Shown one piece after another: positions 1-8,377 of a DNA stretch of 64,000 bases. Under the pieces are notes generated by a model. That model ran no database searches, was not told the origin of the DNA, and saw only the letters and a list, made by a program, of their open reading frames with translations. The position numbers and the translations under genes are program-made. Each line of letters starts with the position of its first letter. Positions within the stretch are counted from its first letter, which is position 1. Source of the stretch: an uncultured SAR86 cluster bacterium (GTDB taxonomy: Bacteria; Pseudomonadota; Gammaproteobacteria; Magnimaribacterales; Magnimaribacteraceae); the NCBI GenBank assembly GCA_902554355.1, contig CACDOC010000004.1:1-64000 (forward strand), in the 5' to 3' direction.

Positions 1-714
1 GTTGCACCTAAATTAAAAAAAATTATATGTGTGAGCAAGCCTTCGAAGCAGGACACCGTTGAAGATTTTGTAGTTAAACCTCAAGACATAGAGGTTATTC
101 TGAATGGAATAGATATAGATACATTTAAACCTGATTCAAATGGGAAGATTGTTGAAAATAGGATAGTTACTACGGCAAGTGCTGACATACCCCTTAAGGG
201 CTTAAGGTTTTTAATAGATGCTTTGCCAAAAGTTCTAGAAGACTTTCCTGAAACTCATCTAATTGTCATCGGCAAGTCTCCTAAAGAGAGTAAAATTAGG
301 AACTTAATTGAAGACCTTAATCTTAATGACAGAATTTCATTTAAATCTAATTTATCTGAAAAAGAAATAGTAGAAATTTATCACACCTCTCAAATAGCTG
401 TCATTCCATCTTTATATGAAGGTTTTGGTTTTGGTGCAGGTGAAGCAATGGCTTGCGGAACTCCTTTAATAAGTACGGATTCAGGAGGGCTTAAAGATGT
501 AATTGGTGATAGCGCAGTTAGAATTAACGCAGGTTCTGTTAAAGAAATAGAAAGGGAAATTACAAAATTATTTAAAGACGACACAAAAAGAAGAGAGCTA
601 TCTTTAAAAGGGAGAAGAAGAATGGAAGATTTATTCGATTGGAAAATATCAGCCTCTAACTATGTTAAAGTTTTTGAAGACATAATAAAAAAACATAATA
701 GTGCAAACAATTAA
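1..714 (+). CDS. Glycosyltransferase family 4, C-terminal part (5' end outside window)
   Basis: The reading frame is open from base 1, so the first in-frame GTG at 31 is internal and the N-terminal domain lies upstream of the window. The visible part is the C-terminal Rossmann half of a GT-B enzyme. It has a linker ending in VILNGID, then the donor-nucleotide-sugar region with SLYEGFGFGAGEAMACGTP, which carries the E-x7-E type motif of GT4 enzymes. Such enzymes transfer a sugar from a nucleotide-sugar donor, usually onto cell-envelope glycans. The next gene overlaps it by 14 bp, so the two are probably translated together. Acceptor and sugar cannot be read from the sequence; placement beside heptose and Kdo genes suggests LPS or O-antigen work (inference). 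Confidence 0.85.
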   Translation, partial: VAPKLKKIICVSKPSKQDTVEDFVVKPQDIEVILNGIDIDTFKPDSNGKIVENRIVTTASADIPLKGLRFLIDALPKVLEDFPETHLIVIGKSPKESKIRNLIEDLNLNDRISFKSNLSEKEIVEIYHTSQIAVIPSLYEGFGFGAGEAMACGTPLISTDSGGLKDVIGDSAVRINAGSVKEIEREITKLFKDDTKRRELSLKGRRRMEDLFDWKISASNYVKVFEDIIKKHNSANN

Positions 715-1408
715 GTTCAATAAATTAGATTTGAAGGAAGATGATCTCCTTCTAGATATGGGTTGTGGAGAGGGACGTCATACTATTGGAGCTTATATTG
801 AGAAGCCCGTTAATTCTTTTGGTTTCGATTTGTCTTATGAAGACCTAAAAGTAGCCAAAGGTCGATTAAATGATTTTGATATCTCAAATAAAAAAGAAAT
901 TTGTCAGTTTGGTGTTGGGGACATAAATACTTTACCCTTTAAAGATGAGTCATATGACTCGGTTATATGTAGTGAAGTCTTGGAGCACGTAGATTCACCC
1001 AAAGATTCGATAAAGGAGCTTATAAGAGTTTTAAAACCGGGAGGAGTTTTAGCTTTGAGTGTCCCAAGATTCTTACCTGAATTAATTTGCTGGGGGTTAA
1101 GTAAAGAATATCAAGAAATGCCAGGAGGGCATGTAAGAATATTTAGACATAGTCAATTAAGGAAATTGGCAACTGTTGAGGGATTAAGATACCTTTCATT
1201 TCATTGGGCTCATGGCCTTCATTCTCCGTATTGGTGGCTACAGTGTCTTTTCTGGAAGAATAAAGACAAATCTTTTTTAGTGAAGAAATACCATCAGTTT
1301 TTAGTCTGGGATTTAATGAAGAAACCAATTTTAACTAGGATTTTAGAATTTATTCTTCAGCCCTTGATAGGAAAAAGCGTCGTTATGTATTTTAGGAAGC
1401 CCTCATAA
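701..1408 (+). CDS. Class I SAM-dependent methyltransferase (Methyltransf_11 type)
   Basis: This 235-residue protein has the SAM-binding glycine motif LLDMGCGEGRHT near residue 20, the acidic strand GFDLSYED, the motif SEVLEHVDSPKD, and the post-motif RVLKPGGVLALSVPR. All are standard for small-molecule class I methyltransferases. The best start is GTG at 701, inside the 3' end of the glycosyltransferase gene (14 bp overlap); no better start lies between the genes. The C-terminal 90 residues are rich in Trp, Tyr and His and are not diagnostic. The overlap with the glycosyltransferase and the toroid gene 3 bp downstream suggest a co-transcribed envelope-glycan module. The substrate is unknown. 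Confidence 0.8.
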   Translation: MQTIKFNKLDLKEDDLLLDMGCGEGRHTIGAYIEKPVNSFGFDLSYEDLKVAKGRLNDFDISNKKEICQFGVGDINTLPFKDESYDSVICSEVLEHVDSPKDSIKELIRVLKPGGVLALSVPRFLPELICWGLSKEYQEMPGGHVRIFRHSQLRKLATVEGLRYLSFHWAHGLHSPYWWLQCLFWKNKDKSFLVKKYHQFLVWDLMKKPILTRILEFILQPLIGKSVVMYFRKPS

Positions 1409-1411
1409 ATA

Positions 1412-2422
1412 ATGAACCCTTCAGACATAAATTTCTATAACAAATCTATTTCCTATATTCTCGACGTCCAACGCCAAGATGGATCAATACCTTGGGAAAT
1501 AAATAAAAAACTTGATCCATGGGACCATATTGAGGCTGCTATGGGCTTATCTATTGGAGGTAAAAGAGAAGAAGCCGAAAGAGCTTATTTATGGTTAGCT
1601 AAGGTACAAGAATCTGATGGTTCTTGGTTTGCTGAATACAAAAAATCTAGTCCAGTTACGAAAAGGAAAGAAACTAATTTTGTCGCTTATATATCTACTG
1701 GCGCACTTCATCATTACCTAATATATAAAGATCAAAATTTTTTAGAGAAGATCTTTCCAGTAGTTACTAAATCAGTAGATTTTGTTTTATCTATGCAAAC
1801 CGATCAGGGAGATATTTGTTGGGCTTCTGAAGAAGGAAAAAAAGTCTTGGATGATTCTTTGATAACTGGAAGCAGTTCTATTTACAAAAGTTTGGAGTGT
1901 GCAATACAGATATACAATATATTGAACGAAGAAAATGATCATATAAAAAAAGCTAAAGATTTACTAAAGGATTCTCTTATCAATCAACCTGAAAGATATG
2001 ACCGTACTTGGGAAACCAAAGCTAGATATAGCATGGACTGGTATTACCCAATCTTATGTGGAGTTTTGGATAAAGACACTTCTATAAAGAGAGTAGATAA
2101 AAAGTGGGACGTGTTTATTGTTGAAGGAATGGGTTGTAAGTGTGTTTCGGAGGAACCTTGGGTAACGATTGCTGAGAGTTGCGAACTGGTTATGGCTTTA
2201 ATGAGAATAGGTTTAGAGGATAAGGCAAAATCCTTATTTAACTGTTTACATCAATGGAGGGATGTAACTGATGGGCTGTATTGGACTGGCTATGTATATC
2301 CAGATAAAAAGTACTGGCCTATTGAGAAGCCCACGTGGACTGCAGGAGCAGTTCTTTTGGCCGCTGACTCAATATACAAATTCACTGAAGCATCTGAACT
2401 ATTTTTAACAGAGCTAATTTAA
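1412..2422 (+). CDS. Prenyltransferase/squalene-cyclase-like alpha/alpha-toroid protein
   Basis: This 336-residue soluble protein has repeated pairs of helices with QxDGSxxW-type turns. Examples are QRQDGSIPW near residue 20, QESDGSWFAEY near residue 67 and the related QTDQGDICW further on. These QW-like repeats are typical of alpha/alpha toroids (prenyltransferases, terpene cyclases, some glycan-acting enzymes). I see no DxDD cyclase motif, so terpene cyclase activity is not supported. It lies 3 bp after the methyltransferase gene on the same strand, and its stop is only 4 bp from the stop of the convergent minus-strand gene. A role in modifying or recognising an envelope glycan or lipid is inferred from position only. 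Confidence 0.55.
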   Translation: MNPSDINFYNKSISYILDVQRQDGSIPWEINKKLDPWDHIEAAMGLSIGGKREEAERAYLWLAKVQESDGSWFAEYKKSSPVTKRKETNFVAYISTGALHHYLIYKDQNFLEKIFPVVTKSVDFVLSMQTDQGDICWASEEGKKVLDDSLITGSSSIYKSLECAIQIYNILNEENDHIKKAKDLLKDSLINQPERYDRTWETKARYSMDWYYPILCGVLDKDTSIKRVDKKWDVFIVEGMGCKCVSEEPWVTIAESCELVMALMRIGLEDKAKSLFNCLHQWRDVTDGLYWTGYVYPDKKYWPIEKPTWTAGAVLLAADSIYKFTEASELFLTELI

Positions 2423-2426
2423 TAGT

Positions 2427-3047
2427 TTAATTAATTTTTTTTAGAAGGCCCAAAGAACCAATTAGGTTAACCTTTTCAAAGTTATTACTTTCTAATGCCA
2501 TACAATAAATATCGAAAGGCGGTCTTCCGCCATCATCAGGATTTGGAAAGACATCGTGTATAGCTAACAGGCCACCTTTAATTAATTTTGAGGACCAAAG
2601 TTTATAGTCGGTTAAAGCAGCTTCTTTGCTATGACCTCCGTCAATAAAAATCATACTAAAGGGCCCATCTAAGCTTTCAAATGCTTCTTGAGACGAAGAA
2701 ATAATTGGGATAACCGTTTCTTTTAAATCTGATTTATCTAATGTTTCTATAAAGAAAGGCAGAGTGTTAATGCCATCTCCAGTTTTATTTATTAATTGAG
2801 GATCGTGATACTCTTCACCAGGTTGTTGTTCTTCAGATCCTTGATGGTGATCGATGGAATAAAGTAATTTGGAATTTTTTTTAACTGCAGACCCAATGTA
2901 TAGAGCGGATTTACCACAATAACTTCCTATCTCAAGACAGTTTCCCTTCTTAGAGTATTCTAGGGCGTATTGATATAAAGCTTCACCTTCTTTATCTTCA
3001 ATAAACCCCTTTATAGAATTAGGTTCTATTTTTAGTTCCATAGACAT
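2427..3047 (-). CDS. Class I SAM-dependent methyltransferase (Methyltransf_24/CmcI-like)
   Basis: The 206-residue protein carries CLEIGSYCGKSALYIG (SAM glycine loop, about residue 38), then YSIDHHQGSEEQQPG, and MIFIDGGHSKEAALTDY with the acidic and His residues typical of the Methyltransf_24 family, followed by LIKGGLLAIHDVF. Members methylate sugars, antibiotics or catechol-like groups, and many need a divalent metal. It is alone on the minus strand between two plus-strand envelope genes and is divergent from hldE across a 98-bp gap. Sugar O-methylation of LPS is a reasonable guess from context; the sequence does not fix the substrate. Confidence 0.75.
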   Translation of the reverse strand: MSMELKIEPNSIKGFIEDKEGEALYQYALEYSKKGNCLEIGSYCGKSALYIGSAVKKNSKLLYSIDHHQGSEEQQPGEEYHDPQLINKTGDGINTLPFFIETLDKSDLKETVIPIISSSQEAFESLDGPFSMIFIDGGHSKEAALTDYKLWSSKLIKGGLLAIHDVFPNPDDGGRPPFDIYCMALESNNFEKVNLIGSLGLLKKIN

Positions 3048-3145
3048 TGGTAAATGCTAACAAAATAAACATAAAAGTAAGGAATTATTTAAAACTTCCG
3101 TTGACCTAATGAATCAATTCGTGAGTAAATAAATAAATCTAAGTT

Positions 3146-4558
3146 ATGAACTTAAAATTATTAAGCAAATCTAAGATCTTAGTCTTCGGTGACGTGATGT
3201 TAGATAGATATGTGTCTGGGGCTGTAGAAAGAGTTTCTCCAGAGGCCCCGGTTCCTGTTTTGAAACCTATCAAAGAGGAAATCAGACTAGGGGGGGCAGC
3301 AAATGTAGCTTTAAACTTATCTTCATTAGGTTCAAAAGTAAGTCTCATTGGTATATCAGGAAAAGATTCATCTTCGAAGCAAATCTTTAATTTACTTAAA
3401 GATAACAAGATAAAGAATGAATTAGTTAAATCAAATTTACCAACAATAACTAAAACAAGGTTGCTTTCTTCCAAGCAGCAATTATTAAGGGTAGACAACG
3501 AAGAAGAATTTACAAAAGAGGACTGGCAATCTGCCAAAAGAAAGTTTGATAAATCTATCTCTTTAAATACTAGTAATTTATTAATTATTTCTGATTATGG
3601 TAAAGGTACTCTTCAGGATATTCCTGCATTAATAAAAAAAGCAAAGAAGTTTAATAAAAAAGTATTAGTCGATCCCAAAGGAAATAATTTCTCTAAATAC
3701 AAAGGGGCGGATATCATCACGCCTAATTTTTCTGAATTTATAGGAGAAGTTGGAGCTGTAAAAAACGAGAGAGAAATCACTTTAAAAGCCCAATCTTTGA
3801 TGAAGTCTCTTAATTTAGGAGCACTACTGGTGACTAGAGGCCCTGAAGGCATGACTTTATTCAAAAAAGAAAAAAGTAAAATTATTAGATCTAACTTCCC
3901 AACTCAAGCCAAAGAGGTTTTTGATGTATCTGGAGCGGGCGATACAGTTATAGCAAGTATTGCAGCGGCTCTATCTACAGGATTTGATATCTCATCTGCG
4001 GTAAAACTAGCTAATGTCGCTGCCGGAATAGTAGTTGGAAAATCAGGAACTGCCACTGCTTCTTTATCAGAGATAGAACCTCATTTTTCAAGTGAAGATT
4101 TACTGTTTAGTCTGAACGAAGTACAAAAAAATTCTTCTTTACTTAAAGAGAACAATAAGAAAGTCGTTTTTACAAATGGTTGCTTCGATATTCTTCATGC
4201 AGGCCATGTTCATTACTTAGAGCAAGCAAAGAAATTGGGAGATGTATTGGTGGTGGGGTTGAATAGCGATTCATCTGTTAAGAATTTAAAAGGTAAAAAT
4301 AGGCCTATTAATAATCTGACACATAGAGCCAAGGTGCTCTCTTCACTTAGCTGTGTTGATAAGATTGTTTCTTTTACAGACGAAACACCAATAAAGTTAA
4401 TTAAAGCAATTAAGCCTGATGTATTGGTAAAAGGTGGAGACTATAAGATTAAAGAGGTAGTTGGTTATAAGGACGTAGGTTCTTGGGGTGGCGAGGTTAA
4501 AATTATTCCTTTGGTTCCTGGGCTGTCCACAACAAGCATTATCAAAAAAATGAAATAA
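3146..4558 (+). CDS. hldE: Bifunctional D-glycero-beta-D-manno-heptose-7-phosphate kinase / heptose-1-phosphate adenylyltransferase
   Basis: This 470-residue cytoplasmic enzyme performs two steps of ADP-heptose synthesis for the LPS inner core. The N-terminal ribokinase/PfkB domain has GDVMLDRYV at the start, GGAANVALNL, and the signature DVSGAGDT at residues 260-267 with the catalytic Asp266. The C-terminal nucleotidyltransferase domain begins near residue 340 with VVFTNGCFDILHAGH, which includes the HxGH ATP-binding motif. Length and domain order match E. coli HldE. The convergent acyltransferase gene ends 4 bp away. The epimerase that completes the pathway (hldD) and the Kdo transferase are within 4 kb. 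Confidence 0.97.
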   Translation: MNLKLLSKSKILVFGDVMLDRYVSGAVERVSPEAPVPVLKPIKEEIRLGGAANVALNLSSLGSKVSLIGISGKDSSSKQIFNLLKDNKIKNELVKSNLPTITKTRLLSSKQQLLRVDNEEEFTKEDWQSAKRKFDKSISLNTSNLLIISDYGKGTLQDIPALIKKAKKFNKKVLVDPKGNNFSKYKGADIITPNFSEFIGEVGAVKNEREITLKAQSLMKSLNLGALLVTRGPEGMTLFKKEKSKIIRSNFPTQAKEVFDVSGAGDTVIASIAAALSTGFDISSAVKLANVAAGIVVGKSGTATASLSEIEPHFSSEDLLFSLNEVQKNSSLLKENNKKVVFTNGCFDILHAGHVHYLEQAKKLGDVLVVGLNSDSSVKNLKGKNRPINNLTHRAKVLSSLSCVDKIVSFTDETPIKLIKAIKPDVLVKGGDYKIKEVVGYKDVGSWGGEVKIIPLVPGLSTTSIIKKMK

Positions 4559-4562
4559 AAGT

Positions 4563-5540
4563 TTACTTCCTCGATAGTCTCTTTTTCTTTCTTCTTTTAT
4601 CGCGACTTTTCCACTCAGGATAGATAGATTTTTCACCTTCAGGCCTGGATTTGAATCGTCTATGTGTCCATAAGAAATTTTCAGGAGATTTTAATATGAA
4701 TTTCTCATAATACTCATTCACTTCTTTAAGAACAGATCCCTTTTCCTTGTAATCTGCAATTTCATGAAATTCAAGATTAAACCCTTCAAGTCCTCTACTT
4801 ACATTAGCCATAACTATCTTTACACCTGATTTTGATAACCTTTCAGGAAAAGTAACTGTCGCTGCATCTACTCCAAACAATGGGATAAATTGTGAATTCT
4901 TCTCTCCATAATCTTGATCAGCGGCGTATAAAAACTTTTGACCATTATTAATCCATTTTATTGCTTGTTTAGCTTGGTGGTTATGTATTGCTCCAGTTAC
5001 GTATTTATTTCTTGCTCTAATCATCAAATAATTCATTACTTCATTTGATTGAGGTTTATACATACCCCCGAGTTCTAATTCTTTAGCCATAAATCGAATA
5101 TCTAGCTCAACATGCGTTGAATGTTTAATCAGTATCAAAACACCAGTTTCTTCATTTAGTTTTTCAAAAATATCTAAATTACTAGTGCTTTGTTTGAGTT
5201 TTTCAATAGTTTTATCAGAAGACCACCACCCAATTGCAATCTCAAACACGCCAATGCCCATATTTTGAAAGTGACCTTTAACCAAATCATGAATCTCTAT
5301 TTGATTTTTGTCTGGAAAACAGAGTTTCATATTAGCTTTAGCAATTTGTTTTCTATGAGGGCTAATTAAGTACAGCAACTGCCCCAATATAGTACCCATA
5401 AAAATTAGAACTTTATAAGGAAGGAATTTACATAAATAAATTAATCCCATGCCTAGCCAAGTGGCCAAGTATTTAGGGTGTAAGAGAGAAATTTTAAACT
5501 CAGGGTCTTGATTTTGCGGAGTGGAATTTTCAGTATTCAT
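4563..5540 (-). CDS. lpxL: LpxL/HtrB-family lipid A acyltransferase
   Basis: This enzyme adds a secondary acyl chain to Kdo2-lipid A at the inner membrane. Family features are an N-terminal membrane segment (LGMGLIYLCKFLPYKVLIFMG), the HX4E catalytic motif in KHSTHVELD, and the later AADQDYG and TFPERLSKSGVKI regions. A longer reading from 5564 is possible, but ATG at 5538-5540 (MNTENS) gives a normal N terminus and an 11-bp overlap with the end of hldD, so I chose it (325 residues). The last 20 residues are very basic. The sequence does not tell whether it adds laurate, myristate or another chain, so the symbol stands for the family. Confidence 0.85.
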   Translation of the reverse strand: MNTENSTPQNQDPEFKISLLHPKYLATWLGMGLIYLCKFLPYKVLIFMGTILGQLLYLISPHRKQIAKANMKLCFPDKNQIEIHDLVKGHFQNMGIGVFEIAIGWWSSDKTIEKLKQSTSNLDIFEKLNEETGVLILIKHSTHVELDIRFMAKELELGGMYKPQSNEVMNYLMIRARNKYVTGAIHNHQAKQAIKWINNGQKFLYAADQDYGEKNSQFIPLFGVDAATVTFPERLSKSGVKIVMANVSRGLEGFNLEFHEIADYKEKGSVLKEVNEYYEKFILKSPENFLWTHRRFKSRPEGEKSIYPEWKSRDKRRKKKRLSRK

Positions 5541-6492
5541 TTTTTGGCCAACCCGACAAGGCATCTAAATATTTTTTAACACCAGCATTCACATCTAGGA
5601 AGTCTTCCGTGAAGCCTGCTTTTCTTAATGCCTCAATATCAGCTTCGGTAAAGCTTTGATAGGCACCTTTTAGTTTTTCAGGGAAATCTATGTAATTTAT
5701 GTGACCTTTCTGATTCCATTCAATTACTGCATTTGCAACTTCATTAAAAGTTTGACTTTTGCCTGTCCCAACATTAAAAATCCCTGAAACCTCAGGATTG
5801 TCCATAAACCATAAATTAACATTTACGACGTCATCTACGTGTATAAAATCTCTTCTTTGTTCTCCGTCTCCAAATCCGTCCGAACCCTTGAATAAGTTAA
5901 CTTGTTCACTTGTTTTAAGTTGTTGATGTAGGTGGTAGGCAACACTAGCCATACCGTCTTTGTGGGCTTCATTAGGACCATAAACATTAAAATATCTTAA
6001 ACCTACTATTTGAGATTTATTTTTACCTAAGTACTGCCTTACATTTTGATCAAATAAGTATTTAGAGTATGCATACAGGTTAATTGGAGATTCATTTTCT
6101 AACTTTTCTTCAAACTGGGTTCCGGATCCATAAACTGAAGCCGAAGAAGCGTATATAAGAGGAATTAAATTCTCCAAGCAGAAATTAAGCAATTCTTTTG
6201 AATAAAGCAGGTTAACTTCAAACAGATATTCTGCATCCCATTCCATGGTGTCTGAACACGCACCTTGGTGAAAAATAGTCTTCAAGTCGGAAGGGTTTAT
6301 TTGTCCTTTCTTTATACCTTTCAAGAAATCTTTTATGCCCAGTTGCTCCTTTATTTGGCAATCTTTTACGTTTTTTTTGAGTTCTTTATTGTCGTGATTG
6401 TCTACAGCCAAAATATCTGAAATTCCTAAAGTATTAAGATTTCTTATTAGATTTGAGCCTATAAAGCCATTACTGCCGGTGACAACAATCAT
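5530..6492 (-). CDS. hldD: ADP-L-glycero-D-manno-heptose 6-epimerase
   Basis: This 320-residue NADP-dependent extended short-chain dehydrogenase converts ADP-D-glycero- to ADP-L-glycero-manno-heptose, the last step before heptose is added to LPS core. The N-terminal Rossmann motif TGSNGFIGSN is at residues 5-14, the catalytic Y-x3-K is Tyr140-Lys144, and the sugar-binding segment GLRYFNVYGPNEAHK follows. The motif FHQGACSDTMEWD is typical of HldD rather than other epimerases. It lies upstream of lpxL on the minus strand with a short overlap. It is divergent from waaA across 46 bp that probably hold both promoters. Confidence 0.97.
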   Translation of the reverse strand: MIVVTGSNGFIGSNLIRNLNTLGISDILAVDNHDNKELKKNVKDCQIKEQLGIKDFLKGIKKGQINPSDLKTIFHQGACSDTMEWDAEYLFEVNLLYSKELLNFCLENLIPLIYASSASVYGSGTQFEEKLENESPINLYAYSKYLFDQNVRQYLGKNKSQIVGLRYFNVYGPNEAHKDGMASVAYHLHQQLKTSEQVNLFKGSDGFGDGEQRRDFIHVDDVVNVNLWFMDNPEVSGIFNVGTGKSQTFNEVANAVIEWNQKGHINYIDFPEKLKGAYQSFTEADIEALRKAGFTEDFLDVNAGVKKYLDALSGWPKNEY

Positions 6493-6538
6493 TTCTTGAG
6501 AATTAATTTATTAATTATAGCTATGTTAGCATACGCAC

Positions 6539-7813
6539 ATGCCAAGAATTATTTATACGGTCTTGTTCATAGCCCTTATTCCTGCTTATTTTGCTAGGTT
6601 AGCTTGGCGTGGAATAGGTAATAAGAAATATTTACAAAGGTGGGGCGAACGATTGGGCGTAGCCAATATTAGACCTACTAAAGACAAGTCTATTATTTGG
6701 GTGCATGCTGTTTCAGTAGGAGAAGTTAATGCCTCCATTCCGCTTCTACGTTCATTAATGGAAGAATGTCCTGGCTCAGAATTTTTGGTCACAACCTCGA
6801 CTCCCACCGGCTCAGACATTCTCCTTTCAAAGCTAGGAAATAAAATAAAACATCAGTACGTCCCTGTTGATATTCCATTTTGTATTAATCTATTTATTAA
6901 TACTTGGAAACCAAAAGCGTTGATATTATTGGAAACTGAGATCTGGCCTAATATTATTCATTGTTGTAAGAAACAAGGTATTGTTACTGCTCTAGTCAAT
7001 GCAAGACTCTCCGAGAAATCCAAATTAAAATACTTAAGATTTAACTCCTTAATACAGCCTGCTATTAATTCTTTAGATCTTATATTGGCTCAGTATAAGT
7101 CTGATGCTTATCGTTTTAATGAAATTGCTACGGATATAGAGATAAAACTCTGTGGGAATCTTAAGTTTGATCAAGACATGCCGGAAGAGTTGGAAAATAT
7201 TTCTGGTTCCATAAGAGATTCATGGTCTATAGAAGGTAAGAGAAGGCCTACACTTATAGCTGCTAGCACTCATGAAGGGGAGGAAGTCATAGTATTAGAG
7301 GCATTTAAAATAATCTTAGAAACTGTAACCGACGCATTGCTTGTAGTTGTCCCAAGACATCTTGAAAGATTCAATAGGGTTAAATCTTTGATAAACGAAA
7401 AAGGTTTTAAGTCTTCTTCTAGATCTAAGAAAGAAGACGTCACTAGCGATGTACAGGTTTTGCTAGGTGACACGATGGGAGAATTAAACTTTCTATATTC
7501 TCTTTCGGATGTAGCTTTTGTTGGCGGTAGCTTAATTGATCATGGAGGGCAGAATCTTCTTGAACCAGCTGCTCAAGGACTACCATTGTGTTCAGGCCCT
7601 AGTTTGAGGAATTTTATTGAAGTATCTGAGCAACTAAAGAATGATGGAGGTCTAAAGATTATTGAAAATAAAAATGAATTAGCTAATTACTTTATAGAGC
7701 TAATTAATGACGAGATCAATTTACAAAAAACTGGCCAATCTTCGAAAAATGTCTTTATTGAGAATAGGGGGGCTATAGACATTGTCACAAAAGACTTATT
7801 GGGGCTTCTGTAA
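6539..7813 (+). CDS. waaA: 3-deoxy-D-manno-octulosonic acid (Kdo) transferase
   Basis: This 424-residue membrane-anchored GT-B enzyme transfers Kdo from CMP-Kdo to lipid IVA. It starts with a hydrophobic anchor (IIYTVLFIALIPAYFARLAW) and then shows the family motifs WVHAVSVGEVNAS, TTSTPTGSD, LLETEIWPN (with the catalytic Glu region) and ALVNARLSEKS. The C-terminal half has FVGGSLIDHGGQNLLEPAA, the hallmark of Kdo transferases. Length matches E. coli WaaA. A terminator follows about 20 bp after the stop. With hldE, hldD and lpxL it shows that the organism makes a heptose-containing Kdo-lipid A core. Confidence 0.97.
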   Translation: MPRIIYTVLFIALIPAYFARLAWRGIGNKKYLQRWGERLGVANIRPTKDKSIIWVHAVSVGEVNASIPLLRSLMEECPGSEFLVTTSTPTGSDILLSKLGNKIKHQYVPVDIPFCINLFINTWKPKALILLETEIWPNIIHCCKKQGIVTALVNARLSEKSKLKYLRFNSLIQPAINSLDLILAQYKSDAYRFNEIATDIEIKLCGNLKFDQDMPEELENISGSIRDSWSIEGKRRPTLIAASTHEGEEVIVLEAFKIILETVTDALLVVVPRHLERFNRVKSLINEKGFKSSSRSKKEDVTSDVQVLLGDTMGELNFLYSLSDVAFVGGSLIDHGGQNLLEPAAQGLPLCSGPSLRNFIEVSEQLKNDGGLKIIENKNELANYFIELINDEINLQKTGQSSKNVFIENRGAIDIVTKDLLGLL

Positions 7814-7823
7814 GTCCCGGTTG

Positions 7824-7838
7824 GCATTATCTTGGTGC
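7824..7838. promoter_or_regulatory. Possible NtrC-type enhancer site for glnK-amtB
   Basis: The 15-mer GCATTATCTTGGTGC fits the known NtrC palindrome GCACYA-N3-TGGTGC except at one position of the left arm. Its centre is about 115 bp upstream of the start expected from the sigma-54 promoter, the normal distance for an NtrC enhancer. It overlaps the left side of the waaA terminator, so the match could be accidental. Confidence 0.35.
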
Positions 7839-7863
7839 GCTTGATCTGATAGCGCACTTTTTT
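7835..7863 (+). terminator. Rho-independent terminator after waaA
   Basis: A GTGCGC / GCGCAC stem (7835-7840 with 7852-7857, 11-nt loop) is followed directly by six T residues (7858-7863). It begins 22 bp after the waaA stop and separates that gene from the nitrogen operon. Confidence 0.75.
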
Positions 7864-7891
7864 AGACCTCTTATAAATTAACAATTCAGTT

Positions 7892-7912
7892 AAAGGTTAT
7901 AGTTTAACCTTT
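7892..7912. repeat. Inverted repeat just upstream of the sigma-54 promoter
   Basis: AAAGGTTA (7892-7899) and TAACCTTT (7905-7912) are exact inverted arms around a 5-nt loop, followed by two more T and a G. It could be a second weak terminator that shields glnK from read-through, or a protein-binding site centred about 44 bp before the predicted transcription start. The sequence does not decide between them. Confidence 0.4.
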
Positions 7913-7918
7913 TTGTAA

Positions 7919-7936
7919 TTGGCATATAAATTGCAT
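7919..7936 (+). promoter_or_regulatory. Sigma-54 (RpoN) promoter of glnK-amtB
   Basis: TTGGCATATAAATTGCAT matches the -24/-12 consensus TTGGCAY-N5-TTGCA. The invariant GG is at 7921-7922 and the invariant GC at 7933-7934, exactly 12 bases apart. Transcription would start near 7946, leaving a leader of about 75 nt. In many proteobacteria glnK-amtB is controlled by NtrC and sigma-54 under nitrogen limitation, so context and motif agree. Confidence 0.75.
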
Positions 7937-8004
7937 ATAAAAGTATATAGAACCAATAAATATGTGTCCTTATTATTGAAGTTTTTTTAAGATGACTTAA
8001 TTAA

Positions 8005-8358
<354 letters not shown>

Positions 8359-8377
8359 ATAATTTAAAGGGGATCTT

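Noticed and set aside
3048..3145. Promoter with TTGACC between the methyltransferase and hldE genes
   Set aside because: A -35-like TTGACC is present near 3102, but no acceptable -10 follows at 16-18 bp, so it was left uncalled.
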